From assembly GCA_016200895.1 (NCBI GenBank), contig JACQDX010000017.1:62001-126000 (forward strand): DNA of 64,000 nt, read 5' to 3'. Position numbers and translations under genes: made by a program. Shown here piece by piece: positions 1-7,005 of this stretch (its first letter is position 1; the number at the start of each line of letters is the position of its first letter). This stretch comes from Burkholderiales bacterium (lineage in GTDB: Bacteria; Pseudomonadota; Gammaproteobacteria; Burkholderiales; Burkholderiaceae_D). Under the pieces are notes generated by a model. That model saw nothing but the letters and a program-made list of their open reading frames with translations, ran no database searches and was not told the origin of the DNA.

Positions 1-187
1 CGCCATCCAGATGTTTTTCGGTCGCCAGATTAATGCGATTGACCATGTCGCCAAGTATGCGCTGCGTCAGCGTATAGACAGCGTCTGTCCCGGCCTTCAT
101 GGAGACCCAACCTATAGCGGCAGACACGCCTATCACCAGCACAATGATGGGTATCACCAGTTCTCGACGCAAAGAAGAACGACTCAT
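1..187 (-). CDS. Membrane sensor protein, N-terminus only (partial)
   Basis: The reverse strand from an ATG at 187 reads through to the window edge (62 codons). It begins MSRSSLRRELVIPIIVLVIG, a short basic N-terminus followed by one hydrophobic membrane segment (about residues 10-27). The next part (VSMKAGTDAVYTLTQRILGD) looks like the start of a periplasmic cache-type helix. This layout is usual for sensor kinases, chemoreceptors or cyclic-nucleotide enzymes with an extracytoplasmic sensor, but the output domain lies outside the window. It is divergent from the TPR gene at 538. The reading frame and membrane segment are seen; the sensor role is inferred. Confidence 0.7.
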   Translation of the reverse strand, partial: MSRSSLRRELVIPIIVLVIGVSAAIGWVSMKAGTDAVYTLTQRILGDMVNRINLATEKHLDG

Positions 188-519
188 ACTTGGACTCAAT
201 GGGGCTCAAAAAAGGCTATCGGAAATTTCTGTTCGGTGTTCTGTCCTGCATTGCCCTGAATTGCCTTTGCATCTGCAGACATTTCAAACTACCCGGCCTG
301 CTGCCAAAATGCCAACTAATTATTTAATGAAGAAAAATCAGGGGGCTTTAGTATATACCGTTAAAAATTGTTAAAACCATCTTCTGTGACAACACAAAGA
401 TTAAATCTTGCGTATTGTGGTAAATGAACTGGTCTGACCAGGTCGAATACTAATGCCAGCTTAGCTTTTCATCCATTTCTTTTATTAATTGAATCGGTTA
501 CTCTCATGAAAAATTTCTT
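188..519. promoter_or_regulatory. Divergent intergenic region with a GntR-like palindrome
   Basis: This 332-bp AT-rich gap separates two divergent genes and must hold both promoters. The clearest signal is CTGGTCTGACCAG at 429-441, a perfect 13-bp inverted repeat around one central base. It resembles the TGGTNNGACCA operators of FadR-type GntR regulators, but no such regulator is encoded nearby, so the assignment is weak. No gene was seen in the gap. Confidence 0.4.
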
Positions 520-537
520 TTGAGCAACCAATATACT

Positions 538-1689
538 ATGGACTTATACGCCACCGATAGTGAAGTTACGCGGTTAGAGCAGCGCTTGACCGGAACGGTG
601 GTGCAAGAACAACTTGACGAGTTGCTCACACTGGCCTGGCACCTGCGTCAGCGCGACAGTAGTCGCGCTCTGAACTTGTGCGAACAAGTCAGCAAATTAC
701 TGACTACCTCGGCCAGGACGGACACTGACAAGGCGCTGGTCTACTTGCGTCTGCAATTGATCAGGGCTGAAGAAAAATGGCTGCATGCCGATCTTGACAG
801 TGCAGCAGCCATCATCCACGCGATACTCCGCCATCCCGATGTACATCTGGATCCAGCTGCCCTCAGCGATGCCCACCGCATCCTGGGCTTCATCTTCTCG
901 GATCAGGGCAAGCACGTTGAATGCGACATAGAAATGGCCATTTCTATTGATGAAGCCAGCAAGGGAGATGATATCTTGCGCAAGCAATGTACCGCTGCTG
1001 CCCTGGCCAGGGTCGCCGTCTTGCGCGATGACAAATTAGCCAAGTCTTACTTTGACCGCTATTTCGGTTCCAGAAATCCCCCCAAGGAAATCCATCCTGG
1101 CCTGACGGCCTTGATGGATGATTTTCTCGGTTTGCATGCAGGCTTGAATGGTCACCAGGACGATTCGGTGGCGCATTTAAGCAAGGCATTTCAAGCCTGC
1201 CTGGATTCTGGCCAGATACGCCGCGCCATCCTGACAGCGGCGAATATAGGTTACAGCTACAGCAAGGCAAATGATTTTGAAGCTGCGCTTGAATGGTTGC
1301 AAAAGGCATTGAAGCTGGCCAAACCTACGGGCTGGGCACCGAGCATAGGCAATTGCCTGATGCAAATAGGCGACACTTTGCGCAAAATGGGCTCACTCGA
1401 TGCGGCCGACCAAATATTGCATGAAGCACTGGAACAATTATCCAGGCTTACCGGCTCGCGCAATTATGCATTGACCATCAGCGTCCTTGCTGATGTCGCA
1501 CTCGACAGGCATGACTACCATCTCGCATTGAATCTTTTCTCCCAACTGGCTATGCTGCAAGGTGCGCAAGAACAGGCCGATTTGCAAGAAGCTGCCAGGC
1601 TTGGCCAGGCAAAGGCACAAGCCAGACTCAAGCCTGCGGTCAGGGAAACTGTGGTTCACAGACACGACACACTTGTGGCAAAGCGTTAA
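538..1689 (+). CDS. TPR-repeat protein, cytoplasmic
   Basis: A protein of about 383 residues made almost wholly of amphipathic helix pairs with TPR-type spacing, for example around AALEWLQKALKLAKPTGWAP and the later DAADQILHEALEQLSRL stretch. There is no signal peptide or membrane segment. TPR arrays of this type often form the N-terminal half of GGDEF proteins in related bacteria, but here the reading frame ends after the repeats with no output domain. The ATG at 538 is chosen; an in-frame TTG at 520 would add six residues, and neither has a clear ribosome site. Function unknown, probably protein-protein interaction. Confidence 0.7.
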   Translation: MDLYATDSEVTRLEQRLTGTVVQEQLDELLTLAWHLRQRDSSRALNLCEQVSKLLTTSARTDTDKALVYLRLQLIRAEEKWLHADLDSAAAIIHAILRHPDVHLDPAALSDAHRILGFIFSDQGKHVECDIEMAISIDEASKGDDILRKQCTAAALARVAVLRDDKLAKSYFDRYFGSRNPPKEIHPGLTALMDDFLGLHAGLNGHQDDSVAHLSKAFQACLDSGQIRRAILTAANIGYSYSKANDFEAALEWLQKALKLAKPTGWAPSIGNCLMQIGDTLRKMGSLDAADQILHEALEQLSRLTGSRNYALTISVLADVALDRHDYHLALNLFSQLAMLQGAQEQADLQEAARLGQAKAQARLKPAVRETVVHRHDTLVAKR

Positions 1690-1724
1690 TTACTCTTGTG
1701 CAACATCTGACTAACTTGTATAAA

Positions 1725-2055
1725 TAGGACTTACGCAAAACCACCCCAAAGCGTTCCAGCTCCTAGCCATACTACAGTACTGTCTTCGTCGCTACGGTGC
1801 AGTCGAAGTTTCAGACAACATGTTGTCTGCCGACGTAACGAACCACCCTTGCAAGGGTGGTTTCCTAGAGCGATAGGTGTAGTTGGGATTTCGAACAACA
1901 TGTTGTCCGCCAACGTAACGAACCTCTCTTGCGAGAGAGGTTTCCTAAAGCGATAGGTGTAGTTGGGATTTCGGACAACATGTTGTCCGCCAACGTAACG
2001 AACCTCTCTTGCGAGAGAGGTTTCCTAAAGCGATAGCCTTGTCGGGACAATTTTG
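1725..2055. repeat. Decayed inverted-repeat element (MITE-like, copy A) carrying tandem repeats
   Basis: The left part starts TAGGACTTACGCAAAACC and runs through an internal segment (ACTGTCTTCGTCGCTACG) shared with the elements at 38775-38887 and 46495-46598. The right part (CCTTGTCGGGACAATTTTG) matches their right arm, but the terminal GCGTAAGTCCTA is missing, so the element fuses directly to the following gene. Three 80-bp repeats sit between the two halves. The other copies are only 104-113 bp, so this copy has been expanded internally and has lost one end. Confidence 0.75.
1791..2030. repeat. Three tandem 80-bp repeats, each with a palindrome and a hairpin
   Basis: Units are 1791-1870, 1871-1950 and 1951-2030. 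The second and third differ at one visible base; the first is more diverged. Each contains the perfect palindrome ACAACATGTTGT, then a hairpin with a 9-bp stem and 4-base loop. The stem is AACCACCCT/AGGGTGGTT in unit 1 and AACCTCTCT/AGAGAGGTT in units 2 and 3, so both arms have changed together and pairing is kept. The loops are TGCA and TGCG. No protein is supported here. Confidence 0.85.
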
Positions 2056-2949
2056 AAACCCTACCTCATTGTTGGTCTGCAAGTAAGCTGCATGGTATGC
2101 GCCAGTGCAGCAACTGCACAAAGCCTGCCCCTGCCCGACAAAGGCAGGTTGCTGGCGACCGGTGGTGTCATACAGCTGGAAGGTGCAGGCGGTGGCGGCC
2201 TGACGCCCTGGGCAACCATCACCGGTTATGGCAGCGAAGACAGCTATGGCGTAAATGCACACATCACCCAGGTCAGCACCCAGGACTATCGCTTGCAAAC
2301 TGCAGGGGTTGCAGTGGGTATCGCCGACAGACTGGAAATGTCTTTGTCCAGCCAAAAATTCACTGGAAGCCTGGCCCCTTTGGACAAGCTGGAATTACAA
2401 CAGGACATCGTCGGCATCAAGCTCAAAGTCGCAGGTGATCTGGTCACCGATCAGGACAACTGGCAACCGCAAGTTGCCATCGGTGCCATGTATAAGCGCA
2501 ATCACGCGGTCAAGGGTCTGGAGGCACTGGGTATCACCAGTGTCAAACAACTGGGTGCAGTAAGTGACAGCGGCTTGGATTACTATCTGTCTGCCACCAA
2601 GCTGATACTGGATCAAAGTCTGCTCATCAATGGCACTTTACGTCTGAGTAAAGCCAATCAAATGGGCTTGCTGGGTTTTGGTGGTGACACGCGTAATCGC
2701 TACCAGCTATTACCTGAAGTCTCGATCGGCTATCTGATTAACCGCAAGCTGGTGGCTGGTCTTGAATACCGGAGCAAACCACAGAATCTGGCAGTTGATA
2801 ATGAAGAAGCCTGTTACGATGCGTTTCTGGCCTGGTTCCCCAGTAAAGCAGTCTCACTGACACTGGCTTATGCACATCTGGGTAATATCACCGTCTTCAA
2901 TCCCAAAAACCAGCGCGGCTGGTATTTGTCACTACAAATCGGTAATTGA
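2053..2949 (+). CDS. DUF3034 family outer-membrane-like protein, copy 1
   Basis: A 298-residue secreted protein. A signal peptide ends near ASAATAQS, followed by the family hallmark LLATGGVIQLEGAGGGGLTP and alternating beta-strand-like segments, ending in an aromatic strand (RGWYLSLQIGN) as in outer-membrane barrels. It is a close paralogue of the protein at 3534-4442. The only start preserving the signal peptide is TTG at 2053, whose bases belong to the end of the repeat element; the preceding GGGA (2044-2047) is a weak ribosome site. An ATG at 2092 would cut the signal peptide short. Expression may be impaired. The biochemical role of DUF3034 is not known. Confidence 0.8.
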   Translation: MKPYLIVGLQVSCMVCASAATAQSLPLPDKGRLLATGGVIQLEGAGGGGLTPWATITGYGSEDSYGVNAHITQVSTQDYRLQTAGVAVGIADRLEMSLSSQKFTGSLAPLDKLELQQDIVGIKLKVAGDLVTDQDNWQPQVAIGAMYKRNHAVKGLEALGITSVKQLGAVSDSGLDYYLSATKLILDQSLLINGTLRLSKANQMGLLGFGGDTRNRYQLLPEVSIGYLINRKLVAGLEYRSKPQNLAVDNEEACYDAFLAWFPSKAVSLTLAYAHLGNITVFNPKNQRGWYLSLQIGN

Positions 2950-2959
2950 GGATATGCGC

Positions 2960-3424
2960 ATGAAATTCATATCACCCGTTCCATCCGCTCCTATAATGGC
3001 ATCCTTGCTGTTTGCTCTGCTGGCAAATACAACTGCAGCCCAGGCACAGACTGCGCCGCAAACCCTGTACCAGGCACTGGGTAGCGAAAGTGGCATCAGC
3101 CAGATCGTGGATGAAGCTGTCGGCATCATTCTGCAGGATGAACGCATCAAGGCCAGTTTCAAGGAAACCAATATCCCCAGGCTGGCGCAACTACTGAAAG
3201 AACAATTTTGCGTCATCAGTGCTGGCCCTTGCAAATACAGCGGTGATGACATGAAAACCGTGCATCAGGGTCTGGGCATCAATGCCGCACAATTTTATGC
3301 GCTGGCTGAGGATGTACAAATCGCCATGGATAAACTGACCATTCCTTCTGCCACACAAAACCGCTTGATGGCCTTGCTTGCACCGATGAAACGCGATATC
3401 GTTTCTCCCAGACTAAAGCAGTAA
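2960..3424 (+). CDS. Exported group 1 truncated haemoglobin, copy 1
   Basis: A 154-residue protein with an N-terminal signal sequence ending near TTAAQAQ, then a truncated-globin fold (TLYQALGSESGISQIVDEAV...). The proximal haem ligand is His102 in MKTVHQGLGI, preceded by the family motif CKYSGDDM. The B10 position, usually Tyr in this family, reads Val by eye. Two cysteines spaced C-x6-C (84 and 91) could form a disulfide in the periplasm. The ATG at 2960 is chosen because GAGGA at 2948-2952 lies 7 nt upstream; ATG 2954 is too close. It starts 10 nt after the DUF3034 stop, indicating an operon. Gas binding, redox or peroxidase roles are possible. Confidence 0.88.
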   Translation: MKFISPVPSAPIMASLLFALLANTTAAQAQTAPQTLYQALGSESGISQIVDEAVGIILQDERIKASFKETNIPRLAQLLKEQFCVISAGPCKYSGDDMKTVHQGLGINAAQFYALAEDVQIAMDKLTIPSATQNRLMALLAPMKRDIVSPRLKQ

Positions 3425-3533
3425 TACTTTCTCACTTTTTTGCATTAATTCTGAATCTGATTTTCAATAGCCTTCGTATAAAGAGCAGATACACGATTTT
3501 TCGTGCGGGATTGCCGCTTGATCAAGAGGAGAT

Positions 3534-4442
3534 ATGATGCAAATGAATAAAAAACTCGTCGTCCTGACACTAATGGCTTGCAGTGCTGGTTACATGCAAA
3601 GCAGCCAGGCCCAGGATATGCTGAAACCCGACATGGGTAAATTGACAGCCACTGGCGGTGTCAACCAACTCGAAGGTGCAGGTGGTGGTGGCCTGACCCC
3701 TTGGGCCCTGATCACAGGCTATGGTACGCGTGACAGTTACGGTGCCAATGCTCACTACACGCAAGTCAACACTCAGGATTACAGCCTGAAAACCTATGGA
3801 GTTGCTGTCGGCATCGCCGACCAGGTAGAGCTGTCCCTCGCCAGCCAGGAATTTACCGGCTCACTGGCACCCCTGAATGCCTTGAATATCAAACAGGATA
3901 TCTTTGGCGTCAAAGTCAAAGTCGCGGGTGATGCTGTGTATGACCAGGGTAGCTGGATGCCACAAATTGCCGTTGGTGCCATGTATAAGCGCAATAAGGG
4001 TGTAGGTGGCCTGGGCGCGCTGGGTGTAACGAACGTCAAACAACTCGGTGCCAAAGATGATAGCGGTGTTGACTATTATGTCTCCGCCACCAAGATCTTG
4101 CTGGAGCAAAGCCTGCTGCTGAACGGCACCTTGCGAATGACCAAGGCCAACCAGATGGGTATACTGGGATTTGGTGGAGACAAGAACAACAGCTATAAAC
4201 CCATGCTGGAAACTTCAGTCGCTTATCTGCTCAACCGCAAACTGGCAGTAGGTGCCGAATACCGCATGAAGCCGCGCAATCTGGGCGTGGATAATGAAAA
4301 AGATTATTACGATGTCTTCGTCGCCTGGTTCCCGACCAAGAACATGTCTGTTACAGCCGCCTATGCGACGCTGGGTGACATCACCATTTTCAATCCAAAA
4401 AATCAGCGTGGCTGGTACTTGTCCCTGCAAGCCGGATTCTGA
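3534..4442 (+). CDS. DUF3034 family outer-membrane-like protein, copy 2
   Basis: A 302-residue paralogue of the 2053-2949 product, very similar along its length (LTATGGVNQLEGAGGGGLTP, ending RGWYLSLQAGF). The N-terminus is a signal peptide ending near SSQAQ. The final Phe suits recognition by the BAM machinery. AAGAGGAG just upstream supports initiation at one of the clustered ATGs 3534/3537/3543. Unlike copy 1, its start region is intact, so this is likely the main functional copy. A 109-nt gap from the preceding globin gene could hold a promoter; the following globin gene starts 43 nt downstream. Confidence 0.85.
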   Translation: MMQMNKKLVVLTLMACSAGYMQSSQAQDMLKPDMGKLTATGGVNQLEGAGGGGLTPWALITGYGTRDSYGANAHYTQVNTQDYSLKTYGVAVGIADQVELSLASQEFTGSLAPLNALNIKQDIFGVKVKVAGDAVYDQGSWMPQIAVGAMYKRNKGVGGLGALGVTNVKQLGAKDDSGVDYYVSATKILLEQSLLLNGTLRMTKANQMGILGFGGDKNNSYKPMLETSVAYLLNRKLAVGAEYRMKPRNLGVDNEKDYYDVFVAWFPTKNMSVTAAYATLGDITIFNPKNQRGWYLSLQAGF

Positions 4443-4485
4443 GTGCCCACTGACGTTCCATATTAGAAAGTAGAAAGATCACATC

Positions 4486-4926
4486 ATGAATACAATTCTC
4501 TCCCGTGTCAGCAAAATCGCCATCAGCCTCTTCCTGCTCAACAGCTTGTCTGCCCATGCGCAAAGCGGAAATGACACTCTGTATCAAAGCCTGGGCGGCA
4601 AGCCTGGTATCAGCACTTTCGTCAATTCCTTCGTCGCCATCGTGCTGGAAGACGCGCGCATCAACAAAGCATTCAAGGATACCGATACTGAAAGATTGGC
4701 CAGCCTGCTGACTGAACAATTCTGTGAACTCAGCGGCGGCCCTTGCAAATACAGTGGTCTCAGCATGGATGAAGTGCACAAGGATATGCAGGTCACCAAT
4801 GCCCATTTCAATGCCCTGGCAGAAGATTTGCAGATCGCCATGGAAAAACATGAGGTACCATCATCAGTGCAAAACAAGCTGATCGCCAAACTGGCACCTA
4901 TGCAGCGGCCTATCGTCACCAAGTAA
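4486..4926 (+). CDS. Exported group 1 truncated haemoglobin, copy 2
   Basis: A 146-residue protein with a signal peptide (LLNSLSAHAQS) and a truncated-globin domain similar to the copy at 2960. Proximal His98 lies in MDEVHKDMQV; the paired cysteines (80 and 87, C-x6-C) and the non-Tyr B10 position are conserved between the copies, suggesting selected features of an exported subfamily. It lies in the same operon as the second DUF3034 gene and ends 25 nt before the cupredoxin gene. Haem binding is a family expectation; the physiological ligand is unknown. Confidence 0.88.
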   Translation: MNTILSRVSKIAISLFLLNSLSAHAQSGNDTLYQSLGGKPGISTFVNSFVAIVLEDARINKAFKDTDTERLASLLTEQFCELSGGPCKYSGLSMDEVHKDMQVTNAHFNALAEDLQIAMEKHEVPSSVQNKLIAKLAPMQRPIVTK

Positions 4927-4951
4927 GCAAAAAAACCAGACTGGAAACAAG

Positions 4952-5611
4952 ATGAAGCTATTATTTCTGCAAAAATATCGCCTGTTACTCACCCTGGCGA
5001 TGGCGTTGGCTGGAAGCTCTCCCATGCTGGCGCATGCAGCCAAACTGAATTTCCAGGCTGTCGATAAAAATGGCAGCCCCATGGCTGATGTGGTGGTGTA
5101 TGCGACGCCGGTAGGCATGCCCTTGCCAGCATCAGAAAAAATAGACGCCACCATATCGCAAAACGATATGCAGTTTTCGCCTTATGTGACGGCGATACGC
5201 ACGGGTTCGCAAGTCAAGTTTCCCAACTATGACAAGATGGAACATCACGTGAAGTCCTTCTCGGCAGTCAAGGAATTTGAGATCAAGACTTATGAGCGTG
5301 GCGTAGTCCCGCCGCCAGTCATCTTCGACAAGCCCGGCATTGTCATCGTCTACTGCCTCTTGCATAACTGGATGCGTGCCTATGTACTGGTGCTGGACAC
5401 ACCTTACTTCGTCAAGACCGACCAGAGCGGTACCGCCATGCTTGATAAACTGCCAGATGGCAATTACGAAATCAAAGCCTGGCATCCTAATTTAGGTAGC
5501 ATTAAACCGCCTCTGAGCCAGACAGTCAAAGTCAATGATCAGTCAGTTCCCATCAAATGGCAATTTGATTTTGTGCCTGTGCCTAGAAAATCAAAATCTG
5601 CTGGCTACTGA
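4952..5611 (+). CDS. Secreted cupredoxin-domain protein
   Basis: A 219-residue protein with a signal peptide ending near MLAHAA. A central cupredoxin-like domain has a candidate type I copper site: His98 or His99 in KMEHHVKSFS, Cys135, His138 and Met141 in YCLLHNWMRAY (C-x2-H-x2-M). The C-terminal part resembles a carboxypeptidase-regulatory-like beta sandwich (GTAMLDKLPDGNYEIKAWHP). Such proteins are sometimes labelled methylamine utilisation protein, but no methylamine dehydrogenase genes are present. As last gene of the globin/DUF3034 operon it may pass electrons to or from the exported globins (inference). A terminator follows. Confidence 0.8.
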   Translation: MKLLFLQKYRLLLTLAMALAGSSPMLAHAAKLNFQAVDKNGSPMADVVVYATPVGMPLPASEKIDATISQNDMQFSPYVTAIRTGSQVKFPNYDKMEHHVKSFSAVKEFEIKTYERGVVPPPVIFDKPGIVIVYCLLHNWMRAYVLVLDTPYFVKTDQSGTAMLDKLPDGNYEIKAWHPNLGSIKPPLSQTVKVNDQSVPIKWQFDFVPVPRKSKSAGY

Positions 5612-5623
5612 GATTCAGTTGGT

Positions 5624-5663
5624 AAAAATGAAGCCGGGCGCGAGTGCTTGGCTTCATTTTTTT
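5624..5663. terminator. Rho-independent terminator, usable in both directions
   Basis: AAAAATGAAGCC (5624-5635) pairs with GGCTTCATTTTT (5650-5661) and is followed by more T residues. The left arm begins with an A run, so it can also end transcription from the minus-strand gene at 5691. Confidence 0.85.
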
Positions 5664-5690
5664 AACTACACTTTGCTCAAATCTTTGTGA

Positions 5691-6623
5691 CTACATTTTG
5701 CCAAGATTATCGAGCCATGCCGCAAACTCTTTATCCATGCTGGTACCCCAGGACCTGACCAGTGATTGGTAGCGCGGATAATCGCCACTGCGGGTAAACA
5801 CCAGCATCTTGTCTATCTCTGGCCTGTGTTTTTCCATCATGAAGCGCACCGCCAGGTAACCCCAGCTATATACCCTTTCCGTCCCATTATTGCTTTCGTA
5901 GCCAGTATCGAATAACTGACTCAGTGCATATTTCTTTTCAGCAGCAACCTTGATGGCTGGCGGATTGTCTTTACCCTTGGATATATATTCTGCAACGCCT
6001 TCTGTCCACCACACCAGATAAGGTGTCAGCGGCGCAGGCGTGGCGCAGTTTTCTGGTGGCGCATGTGAGTCATGCAGATTGGCACAAAAGTCACCATACA
6101 AATTGAAACGGCCATCGAGATAATGTACGTACTCGTGACCCAGGTTGAGGATACTGCCATCTTTTTTCTGATTAGCGACAAACTCGGCCTGGTTGCCAGG
6201 ACGTTCTGGGTAGCCTTCCAGATACATGCCACCGTTATTGGTGGGCATATCAAAATGCTGGGTCGCATATTTGATGAAATCTTCTTTGGACTGATAGATG
6301 TTGGCCCTCAGGCTGCTGTTGTGGTCATCCTTTACCGGCTTGCCTACCGTCCCGAAGATGCCATGGAACTGCTGCTCCAATGCCCCCAGCATCTGGCAAG
6401 ACTTGCGTTCATCATCTGGCGTCAGGGCCTGTGAACGCAGGCTCAAAGTCGAGCTGCATTGATATACATGTGTCAGCACTTTTTGTATTTGCTGATCGCG
6501 CTCCAGGTCACGTTGAGCAGATATTTGCTGAGGATTTGTACTGCAGGCGGCCAGTCCCAAGGCCAGCAAAGGCAAGACCAGCACGCCACTATTTCTGATT
6601 TTCAACTCCGTCTCCTTTTTCAT
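5691..6623 (-). CDS. M9 (collagenase-type) metallopeptidase lipoprotein
   Basis: A 310-residue protein with a lipoprotein signal (LALGLAAC, Cys27). The zinc site HEYVH (His163, Glu164, His167) sits in the collagenase signature HEYVHYLDGRFNLYGDF, and the third ligand is probably Glu208 in WWTEGVAEYIS. This matches the catalytic half of Vibrio-type M9 collagenases, without activator, PKD or collagen-binding domains, so it is a minimal catalytic unit probably anchored in the outer membrane. An alternative TTG start at 6605 has AAGGAG placed upstream of it and keeps the lipobox. It is divergent from a TonB receptor, fitting uptake of the peptides produced. Substrate is inferred, not shown. Confidence 0.85.
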   Translation of the reverse strand: MKKETELKIRNSGVLVLPLLALGLAACSTNPQQISAQRDLERDQQIQKVLTHVYQCSSTLSLRSQALTPDDERKSCQMLGALEQQFHGIFGTVGKPVKDDHNSSLRANIYQSKEDFIKYATQHFDMPTNNGGMYLEGYPERPGNQAEFVANQKKDGSILNLGHEYVHYLDGRFNLYGDFCANLHDSHAPPENCATPAPLTPYLVWWTEGVAEYISKGKDNPPAIKVAAEKKYALSQLFDTGYESNNGTERVYSWGYLAVRFMMEKHRPEIDKMLVFTRSGDYPRYQSLVRSWGTSMDKEFAAWLDNLGKM

Positions 6624-7005
6624 TTCTCTTCTGCAAACAAGATTTATATCTTGATATCAGTTCGTTGTAAATATGTCTCAAATATTTTATTAATATACCT
6701 TAAATATATTTATATTGGTACATTTGAGTCCCATCGAAATTTGGATTTCTTATTTTTTATTCCGATTTTGGTGGCGAATCAGCAATGACATGTTGGCGGA
6801 GAAAACCATTACTGCAGTCAGAAGCAGAGTGAAAAGCCGAGCATGAATTTGCACTACATAAAGAGAAGGCTGGCCTTGCCTGGTAACAGAAAAATCAAGA
6901 GCCAGACCCGGAAGATATCCATACACACATGCTGACGCAAAGTGAAATGGAGGTGGCTGTTCATTTGAGGGATTGAATGGTGAGAAAGAGGGCAACCTCA
7001 AAACT
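6624..7005. promoter_or_regulatory. Divergent promoter region with AT-rich palindrome
   Basis: This 382-bp gap lies between the peptidase and the TonB receptor. Its peptidase-proximal part is very AT-rich and contains TAAATATATTTA at 6701-6712, a perfect 12-bp palindrome. An almost identical sequence (TAAATATATTTTA, 20307-20319) lies upstream of the second TonB receptor. A common operator is possible. No gene was seen in the gap. Confidence 0.45.

Noticed and set aside
1791-2030. CRISPR array
   Set aside because: Adjacent 80-bp units without unique spacers, only three copies, and no cas genes nearby.
1731-2355. Minus-strand open frames across the 80-bp repeats, with repeated peptide blocks
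   Set aside because: They are translations of tandem hairpin repeats and of the strand opposite the DUF3034 gene; they have no ribosome sites and no protein-like composition.
4952-5611. Methylamine utilisation gene in a true mau context
   Set aside because: No methylamine dehydrogenase subunits or maturation genes nearby; only the cupredoxin domain is supported.
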